A DNA stretch of 64,000 nucleotides from Luidia sarsii (GCA_949987565.1 OX465116.1:14910909-14974908); one strand, 5' to 3'. Positions 10,201 to 22,033 are shown, counted from the first letter of the stretch. Notes: generated by a model from the letters alone, not told the origin. Made by a program: numbers and translations.

Positions 10201-13131
10201 CATTAAGCGGAAGGTTTTTGGTGACACAGTGAAGTACTTCTCTTTCAAGAAGGAGTGTGGCTCTGAGAAGAGCCGGTAACTCAATGTTTTGGGTAGTGTG
10301 TACTCTGCTTGACGTCAGGCGAATACTGAGTGCTGAGGAGGGGCATTTCATCATGCCAACCTTCAAGCCATTATCATTAACAAAATGCCACACTTTAACT
10401 TGATACTCCCCAACCACCAAAGACTGAAGGCATTCCCATATCTCCTTAGTAGTAGTAAAAAACGTGTCCATGCCATTTGGAAAGATTTCTATCAGATTAT
10501 CAGAATATCCACCGAGAGTCAGCGGGGAACCTGGATTTTGGTAATGCGAGATAAGGGTTGGGGACATGTCTCTTTAACGTCCATGCCCCGGGCAGTTTGT
10601 GGGAGGAACTTTACAGATGGAAATCACTGTAATGCAATGGAAGTCTCAGATGAGATTGGCTATTACCGGGGATTAAGAAAATCCTCTGGGATGGAAATTG
10701 TTGGTGAGGAGAATCACAGTCATTGGGGGATTGGTAACGGAGAGACTTGTTTCTGTAGGCTTAAGACAGATATAATCAACTGATTACTGTGGTTTAATGT
10801 TTCTTCTCTTTCTGTCTTGTTGTAGACATTCAAGTACGAAGGATTCTTTGCGCTGTACAAAGGTTTCATCCCGACATGGGTTCGACTAGGGCCTTGGAAC
10901 ATCATTGTATCCTTTCGAGAAAAAGTCTTGATTTAAAAAACAAAATTCAAACAGAAACGAGCCATTATCATCTTCAGATAGATGCTGGCTGCTTCCCCAC
11001 TGGTTCACAGCGTTATAACGCATGTTTTTTGTTTTTTTTTAACTGGTAACCTGAACATTGATGGCTGATGACAGGACACAGTAAGCAGTGTTTAACTGCT
11101 TCACACCGGTACTGCTTAATTCAGGGCGCCAGTGGTGTTGCTATGCTCTGGGCCCTCCGAATCCAGGCACCTCTATAGTCCAAATTCAGGCACCTCTATA
11201 GTCCGAATCCAGGCACCTCTATAGTCCAAATCCAGGTACCTCTATAGTCCAAATCCAGGTACCTCTATAGTCCAAATCCAGGCACCTCTATAGTCCAAAT
11301 CCAGGTACCTCTATAGTCCGAATCCAGGCACCTCTATAGTCCAAATCCAGGCACCTCTATAGTCCAAATCCAGGCACCTCTATAGTCCAAATCCAGGCAC
11401 CTCTATAGTCCGAATCCAGGCACCTCTATAGTCCAAATCCAGGCACCTCTATAGTCCAAATCCAGGCACCTCTATAGTCCAAATCCAGGCACCTCTATAG
11501 TCCAAATCCAGGCACCTCTATAGTCCAAATCCAGGCACCTCTATAGTCCAAATCCAGGCACCTCTATAGTCCAAATCCAGGCACCTCTATAGTCCAAATC
11601 CAGGCACCTCTATAGTCCAAATCCAGGTACCTCTATAGTCCGAATCCAGGCACCTCTATAGTCCAAATCCAGGCACCTCTATAGTCCAAATCCAGGCACC
11701 TCTATAGTCCAAATCCAGGCACCTCTATAGTCCGAATCCAGGCACCTCTATAGTCCAAATCCAGGCACCTCTATAGTCCGAATCCAGGCACCTCTATAGT
11801 CCAAATCCAGGCACCTCTATAGTCCAAATCCAGGCACCTCTATAGTCCAAGTTTTAAACAAAAACTCTTTTTTTGCCTACCACAAAACAATAATATGCAG
11901 CGTGACAAAAGTCACACAGATGTCCGATTGTGCCAGCTTTGATTTATTTCACAGTTTGGGGTTTTTTTTGTTCCCGATTGTTTAGCGTTTTAGAAAGTTG
12001 CATGTTATTCTGAAAAGAATCTTTAAAAAATGTAGACAGCCTTCTTTTTTCTATTCTAGGTCATGGGGTGTGGAAAATACAAAGTGGTATATACTCAGTC
12101 TGTTAAAAAAAGGGGGGGGAATGGGAAAAAAATAAAAGAAGCATTTGATGAAGAATTCAAATAAGTAGCTCATATTTGTTCTTTCATCTGTTTATTTACT
12201 TTTGATTTAAACAGACACAGAGTGAAGAAAGCCAGTTGGTGAATGTGTATAAACATGGATAGATAACAATCAGAACAGCATGCAGCTTAATGTCATGTAA
12301 TATGTTTAAATATAAATCTTAAAATTTAGTGGGCCTGACGTTTCGATCCTAGCAGGACCTTTCTCACTCTGCCTTTGAGAAAGGTCCTGCTAGGATCGAA
12401 ACGTCAGGCCCACTAAATTTTAAGATTTACATTTTGGTAATTTTAGTCAGTAAGCAGTTTGCAACATTTTTGTATATCACCTCATGTTTAAATATATGTA
12501 AATGGATTCTGCCTTTGCAAAAGACCCCTGCGAGGATCAAAAGGGCAGGCCGTCTACATATTTATAGATGTACATTTTGGTCATTAAATAAAGTTGTATA
12601 CAAAAATGTTGCAAACCGCTTACTGACTGAAATTACCGAAATGCAAATCTTAAAATTTAGTGGGCCTGACGTTTCGATCCTAGCAGGACCTTTCTCAAAG
12701 GCAGGACCTTTCTCAAAGGCCTTTGTTGAATACGGTATTTTGTATATTCTAATAGAAAAAAAAACCCACAAACACGAAGCTACAAATGTTTGTACATGTA
12801 CATACACTATAAATATGCAGAGTACAGTATATCTTAAAATTTAGTGGGCCTGACGTTACGATCCTAGCAGGACCTATATATTTTTTTTAATTGTCAAAAA
12901 ATTAGGAGGGCCTGACGTTTTGATCCTAGCAGGACCTTTGAGAAAGGTCCTGTAAGCAGTCTGCAGTTTGTTAAGTCGGTAAGCAGTTTGCAATATTGTT
13001 TTGCATATTACGAAACAAATTTTTGAAAAGTGTAAGGACCGGACATTTGCGATTTTTATTTTCCATCACCTTAACATAAATGCACGCAGTTTTTCATCAC
13101 GTTTGAGCAGATGAAGAAGCTGCCGTTATGA
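4293..13131 (+). CDS. SLC25A30-like: Mitochondrial carrier, SLC25A14/SLC25A30 (UCP5/KMCP1) type, six exons, 5' end missing
   Basis: Inner-membrane solute carrier of the SLC25 family, UCP5/KMCP1 subgroup. Exons, all GT-AG and phase-consistent: 4293-4440, 5749-6031, 7475-7599, 9939-10083, 10826-10906 and 13090-13131, ending in TGA. Together they encode about 273 residues. The three family signature motifs are all present: PIDLTK (repeat 1), PTDVLK (repeat 2) and PIDVVR (repeat 3). The downstream glycine/acidic blocks [19 protein letters not shown] and [10 protein letters not shown] are also there. The tail reads [13 protein letters not shown]. Family members are about 290 residues, so only the first roughly 20 residues (start of helix 1) are missing. 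The first exon here begins in phase 1, so a short upstream exon ending in G is required; I could not find it in 1-4292. The substrate cannot be read from sequence. SLC25A14 and SLC25A30 cannot be told apart without a phylogeny. Confidence 0.93.
5610..5712 (+). repeat. tRNA-derived SINE next to carrier exon 2
   Basis: Reads GGCTGGATAGCGCAGATGG (box A-like), then CCAGAGGTCTC and a degraded box B, ending in a T-rich tail. The tail runs almost directly into the acceptor of the exon at 5749, so it may supply part of the pyrimidine tract. Confidence 0.7.
6230..7410. repeat. 87-bp minisatellite in carrier intron 2
   Basis: About 13-14 imperfect tandem copies of an 87-bp unit containing AGACTGCCAGCCAAGGCTG and GTGACTAGTCTGAAGC. 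The unit equals 29 codons, so minus-strand reading frames stay open across many units. Those frames are a by-product of the period and are not treated as genes. Confidence 0.92.
7745..8590. repeat. 104-bp array, two units inverted then about six direct, in carrier intron 3
   Basis: The unit contains ACCGGCTCTTTTCAGAGCC (itself a small palindrome), GATGCTATACATGGTGTC and ACCATGCAAACCTTC. Units at 7745-7965 run opposite to those at 7995-8590. Single diverged copies are scattered at about 10200-10300, 14640-14740, 40320-40540, 44460-44580, 51190-51290 and 61990-62110, so the array arose by amplifying a dispersed element. Confidence 0.9.
9425..9735. repeat. C-rich (CACCCCTCACCC) low-complexity tract
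   Basis: Imperfect short-period repeats of CACCCCT, CAACCCT and CGCCCCT. A shorter similar run at 9905-9935 forms the pyrimidine tract of the acceptor at 9938. The plus-strand open frame here (proline, histidine, leucine and serine) is compositional only. Confidence 0.85.
11158..11850. repeat. 24-bp minisatellite in carrier intron 5
   Basis: About 29 tandem copies of a 24-bp unit containing CCAGGCACCTCTATAGTCC, with single-base variants (C/T in GGCACC/GGTACC and A/G in CCAAAT/CCGAAT). Variation is low, which suggests recent expansion. Confidence 0.95.
12315..12960. repeat. Cluster of palindrome-family copies in carrier intron 5
   Basis: At least four copies. 12315-12480 is an almost perfect head-to-head hairpin. 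12596-12720 includes the CAAAAATGTTGCAAACC flank. Short fragments lie at 12833-12880 and 12895-12960. All carry CCTGACGTT(T/A)CGATCC or a close variant. The cluster ends about 130 bp before the last carrier exon. Confidence 0.85.
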
Positions 13132-14599
13132 TGTTCGCCCGGTGGTTGCTGTCCAATAGCCGTCAGTCTTGCGGCTCTTGTCCCCGACTCCGGCCGGATT
13201 GTTTGCTCGGGATCACTGCGGCCGTGCCCCGGGTCAACTCTGCCGACATCGTCAGTCAATAACTGCGGAATGATGTGCAAATCTCCGGGAAGATTTCCCC
13301 CGAGTTCTCTCTGCAAACAAGCTACAGGCATCAGGAGATCGGAAAATCACAGTGCAGTCATCTGTATGCACCTGTGCACTATGGGTAGCAGTACAGTGAC
13401 ACCATTTCTTTTTGATACACCAAAGAGTCTCTCGTAAGTAGGTTAAAAACTAACGAGGGATACAAATTTCAAAAGTTAGAGGGCCTGACGTTTTGATCCT
13501 AGCAGGACCTTTCTCAAAGACAAAATGCCTAACTTTTGAGATTCGTGTAGGCCTATTGCAGATCATTTTAGTCAGTGAGCAGTTTGCAACAGTTTTTTGG
13601 GGGTATTTACTTCGAGGGATAAAAAATGTTCCCGAAGCAAGTCCGAGCGAAAAAGTTTATTTTCAAAGAAAATAGAGCGGCTGTGCACCAGACGACCATT
13701 TCTATCTTTGGTTTGGCTGTCACTTTGTTTGCTTGGCAAGGGATCAACGCATAGAGTGGAGTCGCTGAGATTTTATAAGTAACGATAGGCAGTCTATGAT
13801 ATTCAGATCTGGTCAGTTCGGGTGAAGGTTTTGAAAAATGTGTGAACAATTTAAAATAAAAATTGCCGATTATTAGTCCGCCAAAATTATTGCTATTCAA
13901 GCAAATTGATAGGAAATGGAGGCTTTTTATTTTCATTTTCTTTTCGTCTCGGGTCACAAGATATCAATTATGTAAATGTCATTTGCCCACTTTAAATTAA
14001 TTTAATGTGATTGTGAGTCTTTTTGTGTTTCTTTCCTTTGGTTTTTTTTAACGAAGGAAGGAAAATGCTAGCAGGGTTTTCATGTACGGAAACTATTTGA
14101 AGCAATTAAACTAGCTTTTCAGACTTAAACTTGCCAGCCTTACAGCTTGGATTGTGAACATGTGAAGTGTTGTGGATATTTAGTTGTCTGTGTCACTACC
14201 ATTTTCTCTCTTTTTGGCCCGCCGAGAAAAGCCAGGTGTGCATTTCACAAAGCCTTATGATCCATCGTCACTCAACATACGGTATCCTAGCGTAAGTTGT
14301 GACAGACGATATTGATGGGTTTGGTGAATCGCTCATTCGTTCGTTTGTGTAAGTTTGATAATACCAATCGCAGGTCACTTTAATACAGGTCTTAATTAAA
14401 AGTGAGAACCGAACCTGATGTTTCATTCCCAGTAGGATCTTTCTGTTTATTAAGAAAAAGCCCTTTTTCACTGAGAAAAGTCCTGTGAGGATTGGAATGT
14501 CCAGCCCTCGTTTTCAGATGCAGTCTCGTCAACAAGGCAATGTTTTGGGTTGATTTCATGAGTCTGCAGACCTGTGATTTCTGTGTTAATGTAGTTCTT

Positions 14600-14745
14600 C
14601 TGTCAGTCTACTGACGACGGGGAGAGAACACACTGCCCGAAACGTTGAGTTACCAGCTCTTTCCAGAGCCACGCACTCCTCAGAAGAGATCTGTTGCAGG
14701 TTGTCACCGCAAAACTACCACTTGTTCCACCGTGCCAAGTCTTGT
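14600..14745 (+). repeat. 104-bp-family copy with a hammerhead-like CTGACGA...GAAAC module
   Basis: CTGACGA at 14611-14617 is followed by a G-rich/C-rich pair that can form a short helix (GGGG with GCCC), then GAAAC at 14639-14643 and GTTGAGTTACCAGC. The rest matches the 104-bp unit. This layout resembles the conserved core of a hammerhead ribozyme, but no partner for the closing stem is evident upstream. Confidence 0.45.
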
Positions 14746-17169
14746 CTAGGTTTTTCTGGTGCCAAGCATCCCTGCATGTCCTAACAGGGTAAAGTTGTTG
14801 TTTTTTTTCATTTAGATCCCCTGCACAATCAGATGTGAAGTTGTAAACAACATCATTTAGTTAGCGCGTCCAACTCGTCAAATGCAATTGCGTAAAGATC
14901 AAATTGACCCAACGGATCATGCGCAAGAGCCGAAATCACCTCGTTATTGCATTCTGCAGAATCTGATTAGCATCCATCGTTAATTGCAGCTGCACCAATC
15001 GTGCAAAATAGATTAGGCACTCCGAGGTACCTCATCTCCTAGATTGTATTTCCAAGAAAGTTGCTCAAATCAACAGTATTCTTAAGCCCTGGCTCATCTG
15101 TCAGCCACCTGGCCTAATCAATTTGGCAGTGGTGTTTTCTGAGCAAAATTAGAAGTGACAAAAGTTCTTCAACTTTGTTCTTCGGTAGTCTTCGTCTTCG
15201 TCAATCTTTGGCCACACTTTTTCAATGTCATATCTCTTTTGATCTCTTCTTTTTTCTTTGTGAATGTTCTGTCGTGAGGTCTTGGTTTTGATAGACTGGT
15301 TTTTTTTTTAACTTGTTGAAATGCTACGTTCTGTATATTTTGGTAGATATTTAACTCGCTACATTCACTTCAGTCTTGAATTAAGTGGTGACATTTTTAG
15401 GTATAGGAACAGATACTGTTAGTGCCATAATGCTTGAGAGAGAGTTTTTCAAGTTTTGAGAATTTGTGCATCGCTGTACGACTCTTGCTCAGGTTTTTTT
15501 CCTTCCTTTAATATTTTCATTTGTTGTCCGATGTCCATTAACTACATGCAAGATTGATTTGATTAACTCTAGGTGTCATATATTGATCAAAGGTCAACAA
15601 AAAAGCACACTAAAAATATTAGAAACATTCTTTATTTGATACCTTGTACCTCTGTGTAAATCGTTTCTTAAATGCCAACTACAAATCAATACGATAAGAT
15701 GACTCCTTATAGTATTTTTTTCGGTATATATTTATTCTGCAATTTTTTGGTATCATGACTATCATCTACTGCAAAAAGTTGCCCCATTTATTTATTTTTT
15801 TCAAGTTGGAAGCTGCCAATTTGGAAGAAATTGTTGACATTTGGTAAAAGGTGTAAACATGATGTAAAAAAAACACTGATTTGTCTAAGTTATAAAAACT
15901 TTCCTTCACTATTTTATTGAACAGCGTTTGTTGGAGACAGTTGAACTAGTATAGTTTTGATACAAATACATTAATTAATGGTGAGTTTCACTTTGGACAG
16001 TTACCTGATGTGTATTAATTAACTATCAGGAAAGGTTTTCTCATAATCACTGTACTAATTCACTAAGCATGCTCCGTGCTTTTTGTCAATCATGTTCGAG
16101 TTTCAGACCCAAGTACATGAAGATTGCATACAACTTTTAATGCAATGTGAACCTTGCTAAAGCAAGTACATGTACTTTCCTGAACCCAGTGGGTTGTTGT
16201 AAAAGATTCACCGAAATGTCTGTGTATCAACGTTAATTTATACTTTAAATTTGTGTTGTTTTAAAAGGACAACTTAACAATGAAATTAAAGTTGTTATTT
16301 GGAAGAAATGTTTTTCCGTAGATTGATGGTTTCAATACTTTGTCTTGTTGACTTTCTTCCGAAAAGAATGGTGAATGACATTTGAAAGATACCCATCCCC
16401 TGTCCTCCAAGCTGTAACTGAAAATCAATCGCCTTTCCTGGATAAAAGTTTCTTATTCGTTCAGTCTCCACTTCAGTTGATTTTAGAAGGAACACTCCTC
16501 ATCGTTATCTTTGCTTGTGGCTTCATGACTTGTTCCAAGTCCAGTGTGCTGTATGTATAGCTTGGCAATTTCTTGATTGTTAAGACACAATTTGGCTGCC
16601 CATTTACAAGCAGAGGGGAGACTTTTTCTCTTGGCTGGCCCGGCGTCTTTTTTTGTTGTCGCTGGCCAGGGTTCCTTCGAATCATTGAAAGGTAATCCAA
16701 TCTATATGAAACTGCAATGAATCCCGTTCTATTCTGCATTTAGCTGAATTGGTGGGGAAATGTGAAAAGTAATGAAGGCTCGATGCTGCGATCCAAGCAG
16801 GACCGTTCTTAGAGACAGAATTGGAAGGGAAAATGTAATAAATGACAAGATGTGATATTCAAACACAAACTCCATAAACCATTGACAAGCAAAGTCAATT
16901 TGTCAGAGAATCACTACTTTTTATTAATTTATTCATTATTACAGTCGTGATTTAATTTGGACTCATAAACATTATTTCATTTATTAATGTGTTCGTTTGT
17001 CAAGAGATGTCTCTGTAGGAGAAAATAAAAATAACCAAATCTGATTTATGATGTTTTGATGCAAGAACATTTTCTAAAGAGGTCCTTTTTCAAGGTCAAT
17101 GATTCTCACTTTGAGTGAGATCCTTGTACATTGAAATGCTAAGTCCTGGATTTTTGAAGAGATGTTTAA

Positions 17170-17330
17170 TCCAAAAATTAGGAGGTCCTGACATTTCGAT
17201 CCTAGCAGGACCTTTCTGATCGGAAGATATGCCTTTCAGAAAGGTTCTGCTAGGATTGAAAGGTCAGGCCCCCCTATTTTTTGAAATTCACTTTTTAGTC
17301 AGTAAGCAGTTTTGCACCATTTTTACATAT
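17170..17330. repeat. Palindrome-family hairpin
   Basis: GGTCCTGACATTTCGATCC and its inverted partner ATTGAAAGGTCAGGCCCC flank a short spacer. They are followed by the AGTCAGTAAGCAG flank typical of the family. Confidence 0.75.
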
Positions 17331-18134
17331 TACTTTAAATGTTGAATTCAGCGCATTCTCGCAAGTATGAGCTTTTGAAATGTTGCTTGAAAAAAATGGT
17401 GCTAGAAAAAAATTTCTGACAATGTCTCATCGACGAAAGATTGAGAGTGCTTGTACTTTATTATTCAGATGTGGGACAATCTTGACGTCTTTGGGGATAA
17501 GAGTGACACTGAGACAAGACAAAAATGTGATTATACGATATTTACGACACTGCTCCATCCCATATCAAAATCCCCACAGGACCTTAGGCAGTGATGTTTA
17601 ACTCAGAGATTCTTCGAAGGCAGCACCTAAGATCTATTATAATCCTATAAGCTAAGACGCTCCCATCTTGTAAATCTGACCATCCACAACTGTCTCGGGG
17701 GTAAATCAATACGGCTGCCTTGAAAAAAAAAAAAAAAAAAGCCTCGCAGAATACTGGCAGCTGATTGGCCATGCAGTACGAGGGGACCTGGCTTAATCGA
17801 ATCACGTCACTCTTCGATTCTGGCGGACGGCAATCAACGATAGCCACCACTGGGGAAATTAACCACGTCTCTCATTGAAAAGCAGTCGGGACAATGTAAG
17901 ATTATTAAGTTAAGCAATTTGTTGCAGTTGGATAGGGTGTGTTTGGGCAGATGCCTTCACTACTGCCCACTTGCACCTATTCCAACAGACCCAAACAAAA
18001 AGTAAATGCTTCTCCCAAGAGAGCGCCGATTGGCGGCCGGGCCGTTTCCCGCGGTGACCATTTCCCCGCGTCCGTCTCGAGAGTGATGGGCGCGGTAGTC
18101 AAAAGCGCTCGTGAGCGGCGGGTCTGTCGGCGAG

Positions 18135-20658
18135 TCATGAGCCTGGCTCCAGGGTTTCAACGTTCTTGTTCATGACTGGGTTGACGCTGGGGTTGAGGCC
18201 AAACAAGGCCTGGCCACGGTGACGAAACGAACAGAAGGATGGACGGTTGCCAACAGTGTCAAATGACCTGTGGGGAAAAAAACAGGACAAAAATCATTCT
18301 TACCAATCAAAAAACACCACAAATCACCCACTTTTTAATTTTTTTTTTATACTTAAAATTTAGTGTGCCTGACGTTTCGATCCTAGCAGGACCTTTCCCT
18401 CTGCCTTTGAGAAAGGTCCTGCTAGGATCGAAACGTCAGGCCCACTAAAATTTAAGATTTGCATTTTTGCAGTTTGCTACATTTTTGTACCGGCATATCA
18501 CTATTTTTTGTATACAACATCACCTAAAACAAGGCTATAAAGCCACTCAAGGTTAAGGGCTAAGGAAAGAAGGAGATAGGAATTGACATTCCTCTCAAAA
18601 AGGGCAAGATCGTAGGCTGGGGGAAAACACTACTTCTCACCATGACCACGGCTGACCAAAACTGACCAGACTCCTGACTCTCAGACAACAAGATCAAGAT
18701 GACTTGAAATCACCCTCTTCAAGACTTCAAATACACGGTAGTGCTGTCTTGAGATCAACTTCCAAGAAGACGAACCAAGACCCTTTCTGTTTTGTTCATG
18801 CTTTAGTTATATGGGTTTGCCTGGTTGGCTGTTGACATTAATTGATCAAGCTTTCAAGATCAAAACTAACAGAAAGTTTTGGTAAGAGTTGGCAATATTT
18901 AAAGTGATATACAAAAATGTTGCAAACTGCTTTCTGACTAAAATTACCAAAATGCAAATCTCAAAATTTAGTGGGCCTGACGTTTCGATCCTAGCAGGAC
19001 CTTTCTCAAAGGTCTTTGAGAAAGGTCCTGCTAGGATCGAAACGTCAGACCCACTAAATATTGAGTTGGCAGCATTTGATAAGAGTTTGTCGGTGACTTA
19101 CTTCTTCTCCATATCTGCCATGGCCTTAATTCCTCGGAACTGGCCCGCAATGCTGAGAACGCCGTAAATCGTGACCAGCAGACTGACGAGACACTGGCAG
19201 AGAATCTTGGGAATTGACAATGGAGATTTAGAACGGAACAAAGAGAGACAGATAATGTTTTGTGTCGAGGAGAATGTAATTCAATGAGGGTTTGCAATTC
19301 TTGCACCATCTCGACAATCTGCACGATGAGATGAAATTTTCTTAAAATGAGAACTGTCCGTGACCAACAGTTTTTTGTGCACATCTTCCCATAGGGACCG
19401 AGTTGGTTACAGACCGAGTTGGTCATGGACTGAGTTGGTCTCTGACAGAGTTGACTGATACCCGCATCTAGACGTAATGACTCAATGAAAACTCAAAATA
19501 ATTGGTCAATCAGAGTAAAGCCAAAGGAAAATAGCATTTGCAAGAAGAATGCTGGTGCGGGCAAAATATACACTGCTATTCTGTCCTACTCCTAGAGAGG
19601 GGCTAGTACGAGTAACTTGGACCCGACAAGTCACCCTTTTTTAATCGAAATTTGAAATTTTGATTTAAAAAGGATGACTTGTCGGGTCCAAGTTACTTGG
19701 ACTAGGGAGGGGTACGCATCATAATTACAATGACAATGTTATTGTAATGATTTTTAATACGCAGTGGCTGTCGTTACGGCAGTCGTCTGTGTGGTTCCCT
19801 GACTTCACAGTATTTGTCAGGATGTTTAGCTCTTGGAACCAGACTATCAGCTAATAGACTGGTTCAACCAGCCTGCAATGCTGACAAAATACAATCAAGT
19901 CAGGGAACCACACGGACAACTGCCGTAACAACAGCTACTGCGTTTTTAATATTAATATTATTTTATAACATTACCAGTAGCAGTCCTGACCTTTTTAATA
20001 TTATTATTAATCATTATTATTATTATAAACATTTATTTTAACAAATATAAGTGAAGTAATATTCATAAATTATAATCATTTAATTAATTTTCATATTTCT
20101 GTTTAGTCCGAATAACTTGGACCCTTACAATCGCCCTTTAAAAAAAAAATTGAGGAGGTCGGCCGACCTCCTCAATTTGTTTTTAAAACTAATTAATAAA
20201 AGGGCGATTGTAAGGGTCCAAGTTATTCGGACTAATTAATTTAATTTTTGTTTACTTACATCAATGGGTAATCTTGTGAATTCCTGCTCTGTTAGACGCA
20301 AATAAGTTCGGTCTGAATATCAAACAAAAGAACACACAGTAAAACAGAATTATTGCAACATAAAATTAAAAATGCTAGCTGGTTTTAACTCGACATTCAT
20401 TGTCATTCTGATTCTCATTCATATGTAGCTAGCCGTACGCCCGTAGGCCTACACAGCATTCGCACAGCCACACACTTTGACTTTTCAAAGCGATACTGTG
20501 AACCCTTGAATTCATTTTGTAAGATATTTAACACAGAGTAAGACATCGGTGACTGAGGAGTGAGATGCGTGGGTTTACTTACGCTGTGCGGCCGAAAAAC
20601 CGGCATGTGCAAGGCCCAAAAATCCCACAGCGAGCGTGAATCCACTGAACGACGCCAT
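18135..20658 (-). CDS. MMGT1: ER membrane protein complex subunit 5 / membrane magnesium transporter 1, four exons, complete
   Basis: EMC5 is a small two-helix subunit of the ER membrane protein complex, which inserts transmembrane segments. The family was first described as a magnesium transporter, MMGT1. Minus-strand exons: 20583-20658 (ATG), 20260-20312, 19102-19205 and 18135-18267 (TGA). All junctions are GT-AG, phases agree, and the product is 121 residues. The N-terminal hydrophobic segment ends in FSAAQHRTYLRL, followed by LPID. The second helix contains VTIYGVLSIAGQF, and then comes SFDTVGNRPSFCSFRHRG. These match the family's order and spacing. Family members are usually about 105-131 residues. 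The last 20 or so residues (NPSVNPVMNKNVETLEPGS) look lineage-specific. Start choice: this is the only ATG giving the AQHR block in frame. Confidence 0.93.
18348..18500. repeat. Palindrome-family hairpin in EMC5 intron 3
   Basis: GTGTGCCTGACGTTTCGATCC is mirrored by GATCGAAACGTCAGGCCC within about 75 bp. The two arms are almost perfectly complementary. Confidence 0.85.
18521..18680. repeat. Dispersed repeat E, copy 1
   Basis: Shares CAAGGCTATAAAGC, GGAGATAGGAATTGACATT and GGGCAAGATCGTAGG with copies at about 51880-52015 and 54013-54150. The class is unknown. Confidence 0.6.
18900..19067. repeat. Palindrome-family hairpin beside EMC5 exon 3
   Basis: Complete head-to-head copy with the CAAAAATGTTGCAAACTGC flank, ending about 35 bp beyond the 3' edge of exon 3. 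Its arms pair over GGGCCTGACGTTTCGATCC. Confidence 0.85.
19604..19704. mobile_element. Foldback element of the TAGTCCGAG family, copy 1 (EMC5 intron 2)
   Basis: A 101-bp near-perfect palindrome. The arms read TAGTACGAGTAACTTGG and CCAAGTTACTTGGACTA, with GACAAGTCA inside. The flanking 9-mers GAGAGGGGC (19595-19603) and GGGAGGGGT (19705-19713) match at 7 of 9 positions, consistent with an aged 9-bp target duplication. Confidence 0.8.
20104..20234. mobile_element. Foldback element of the TAGTCCGAG family, copy 2
   Basis: A 131-bp palindrome with arms TAGTCCGAATAACTTGG and CCAAGTTATTCGGACTA. The inner segment (TTACAATCGCCC) differs from copy 1. The centre contains a second small palindrome (GAGGTCGGCCGACCTC). 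No 9-bp duplication is obvious. Confidence 0.8.
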
Positions 20659-21475
20659 CTTGGATAATTTACAGGATCTGCGGATTGATAACAGACGACT
20701 GTTTCATGTAAGGTAACTTTCAACTATACTGTTGAATACTGTTAATGTACAAACGTTTATATTGAGCTTTGTGTTTGTGTTTATAAAATACTGTATTCAA
20801 CAAATACCCACAAATTGTAATACTTTGGAAGAATTATACGGGCATGAATCGATAGAAATAAGACAAATTAAGTTCATCGATTTCAAGGCGTTTTGGGCGG
20901 GGATGGGGGTTATGCTGAATTTAATCATCAAAGAAATTAATGTATTTTTCAGGTTGTAATAATGGCAATTAATTTTGAGTACATATCTAAGGAGTAAGGG
21001 AAAACGATTAATCAGGGTTGAAGGGTGTCCAGGCAAGCCCGCATAAATCAGTCGTCGGATAGATTATTGCGTGGGGGGGGGGGGCTCCATCAATAATTCA
21101 CGCCATTTCTCGAGTACACGGCCGCGAGACTTGAGTTCGTGCTTTGTACGTGTACGTGTTTTGCGTCGACGAGCGCGTAAAACAATTATGATTCAAACCA
21201 ATCAGCGTTTGTTTCGGTGAAGTCACTTATTCTGGCTTCCGGTCGATTGTATTTATCGCCTTCCTTCACCAGAGGTGTGTGATTCAGGCATGATCCAAAC
21301 ATCCTTGCTGCATCCAGTCCATGGTCCAAGGAAAAGAGAAAGGACACACCGTGTCGTGCGTGTATTTCGTTGTTTTCGACGACTCCCAAGAATGAAGTAT
21401 ACGTCATCAAGCTTATCGATCGGTCGGCCCTTGACCTTTGTTTTGCAGATCGCACGTTATATGAACCCTGCGGTT

Positions 21476-21730
21476 CTGCCTTTGAGAAAGGTCCTGCTAG
21501 GATCGAGACGTCAGGCCCACTTACTTTTGAGAATTTTATTGTATTGCAGGTCATTTTTGTCAGTGAGCAGTTGGCAACAGTTTTTGTTATCAACTTCGAA
21601 ATCACATCATCACAAACAGAGTTCATTGACATCTTCAGAATTTGCCTGAAGAATTCAACTCGCGTAAATGTTGAGAGGATTCCACAGACTGAGATTTGCA
21701 TTTTTTGTAATTTTAGTCAGTATAATTAAG
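21476..21730. repeat. Palindrome-family repeat with a linked 160-bp segment
   Basis: GATCGAGACGTCAGGCCC is followed by GTCAGTGAGCAGTTGGC and then by a segment (about 21590-21690) that recurs inverted at 27250-27410. This implies a longer parent element than the common short copies. Confidence 0.65.
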
Positions 21731-22033
21731 CAGGTTGCAACATTACTCACGTTCTATGAACCCCCTCATAATACTCACTAGGCTACGTTTATTTTTGCGG
21801 ATTGGAGTTCAGATTTGTTCAAATCAATGTTTTATTCGAATGAATGTCGTTAGAGGCCTGCTAATTAAAGGTAACAGGAGATAATTACATCAATAAATCA
21901 AAAAAAAAAAAATCAAAGGCCTAAATGTTTACCTTCTAATTAGACGCACTATAGACACAGTGAAAACCATTTCGTGAAAAAATGTCACACTATGAAATAG
22001 ACCTACTTGGGGTTTTTAATAATCATCATAGCC

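Larger units (their letters stand above)
13132..18134. other. Region between the convergent carrier and EMC5 genes; no gene seen
   Basis: Contains the 3' flank of the carrier gene, palindrome-family copies at 13467-13600 and 17170-17330, a foldback-type repeat at about 14240-14345 and a dispersed copy of the 104-bp unit at 14640-14740. The block 14750-17150 is AT-rich and looks single-copy. Short open frames there show no recognisable domain. Confidence 0.6.

Noticed and set aside
11158..11850. Regular 24-bp repeats resembling a CRISPR array
   Set aside because: There are no spacers, the units are directly adjacent, and the setting is an animal intron.
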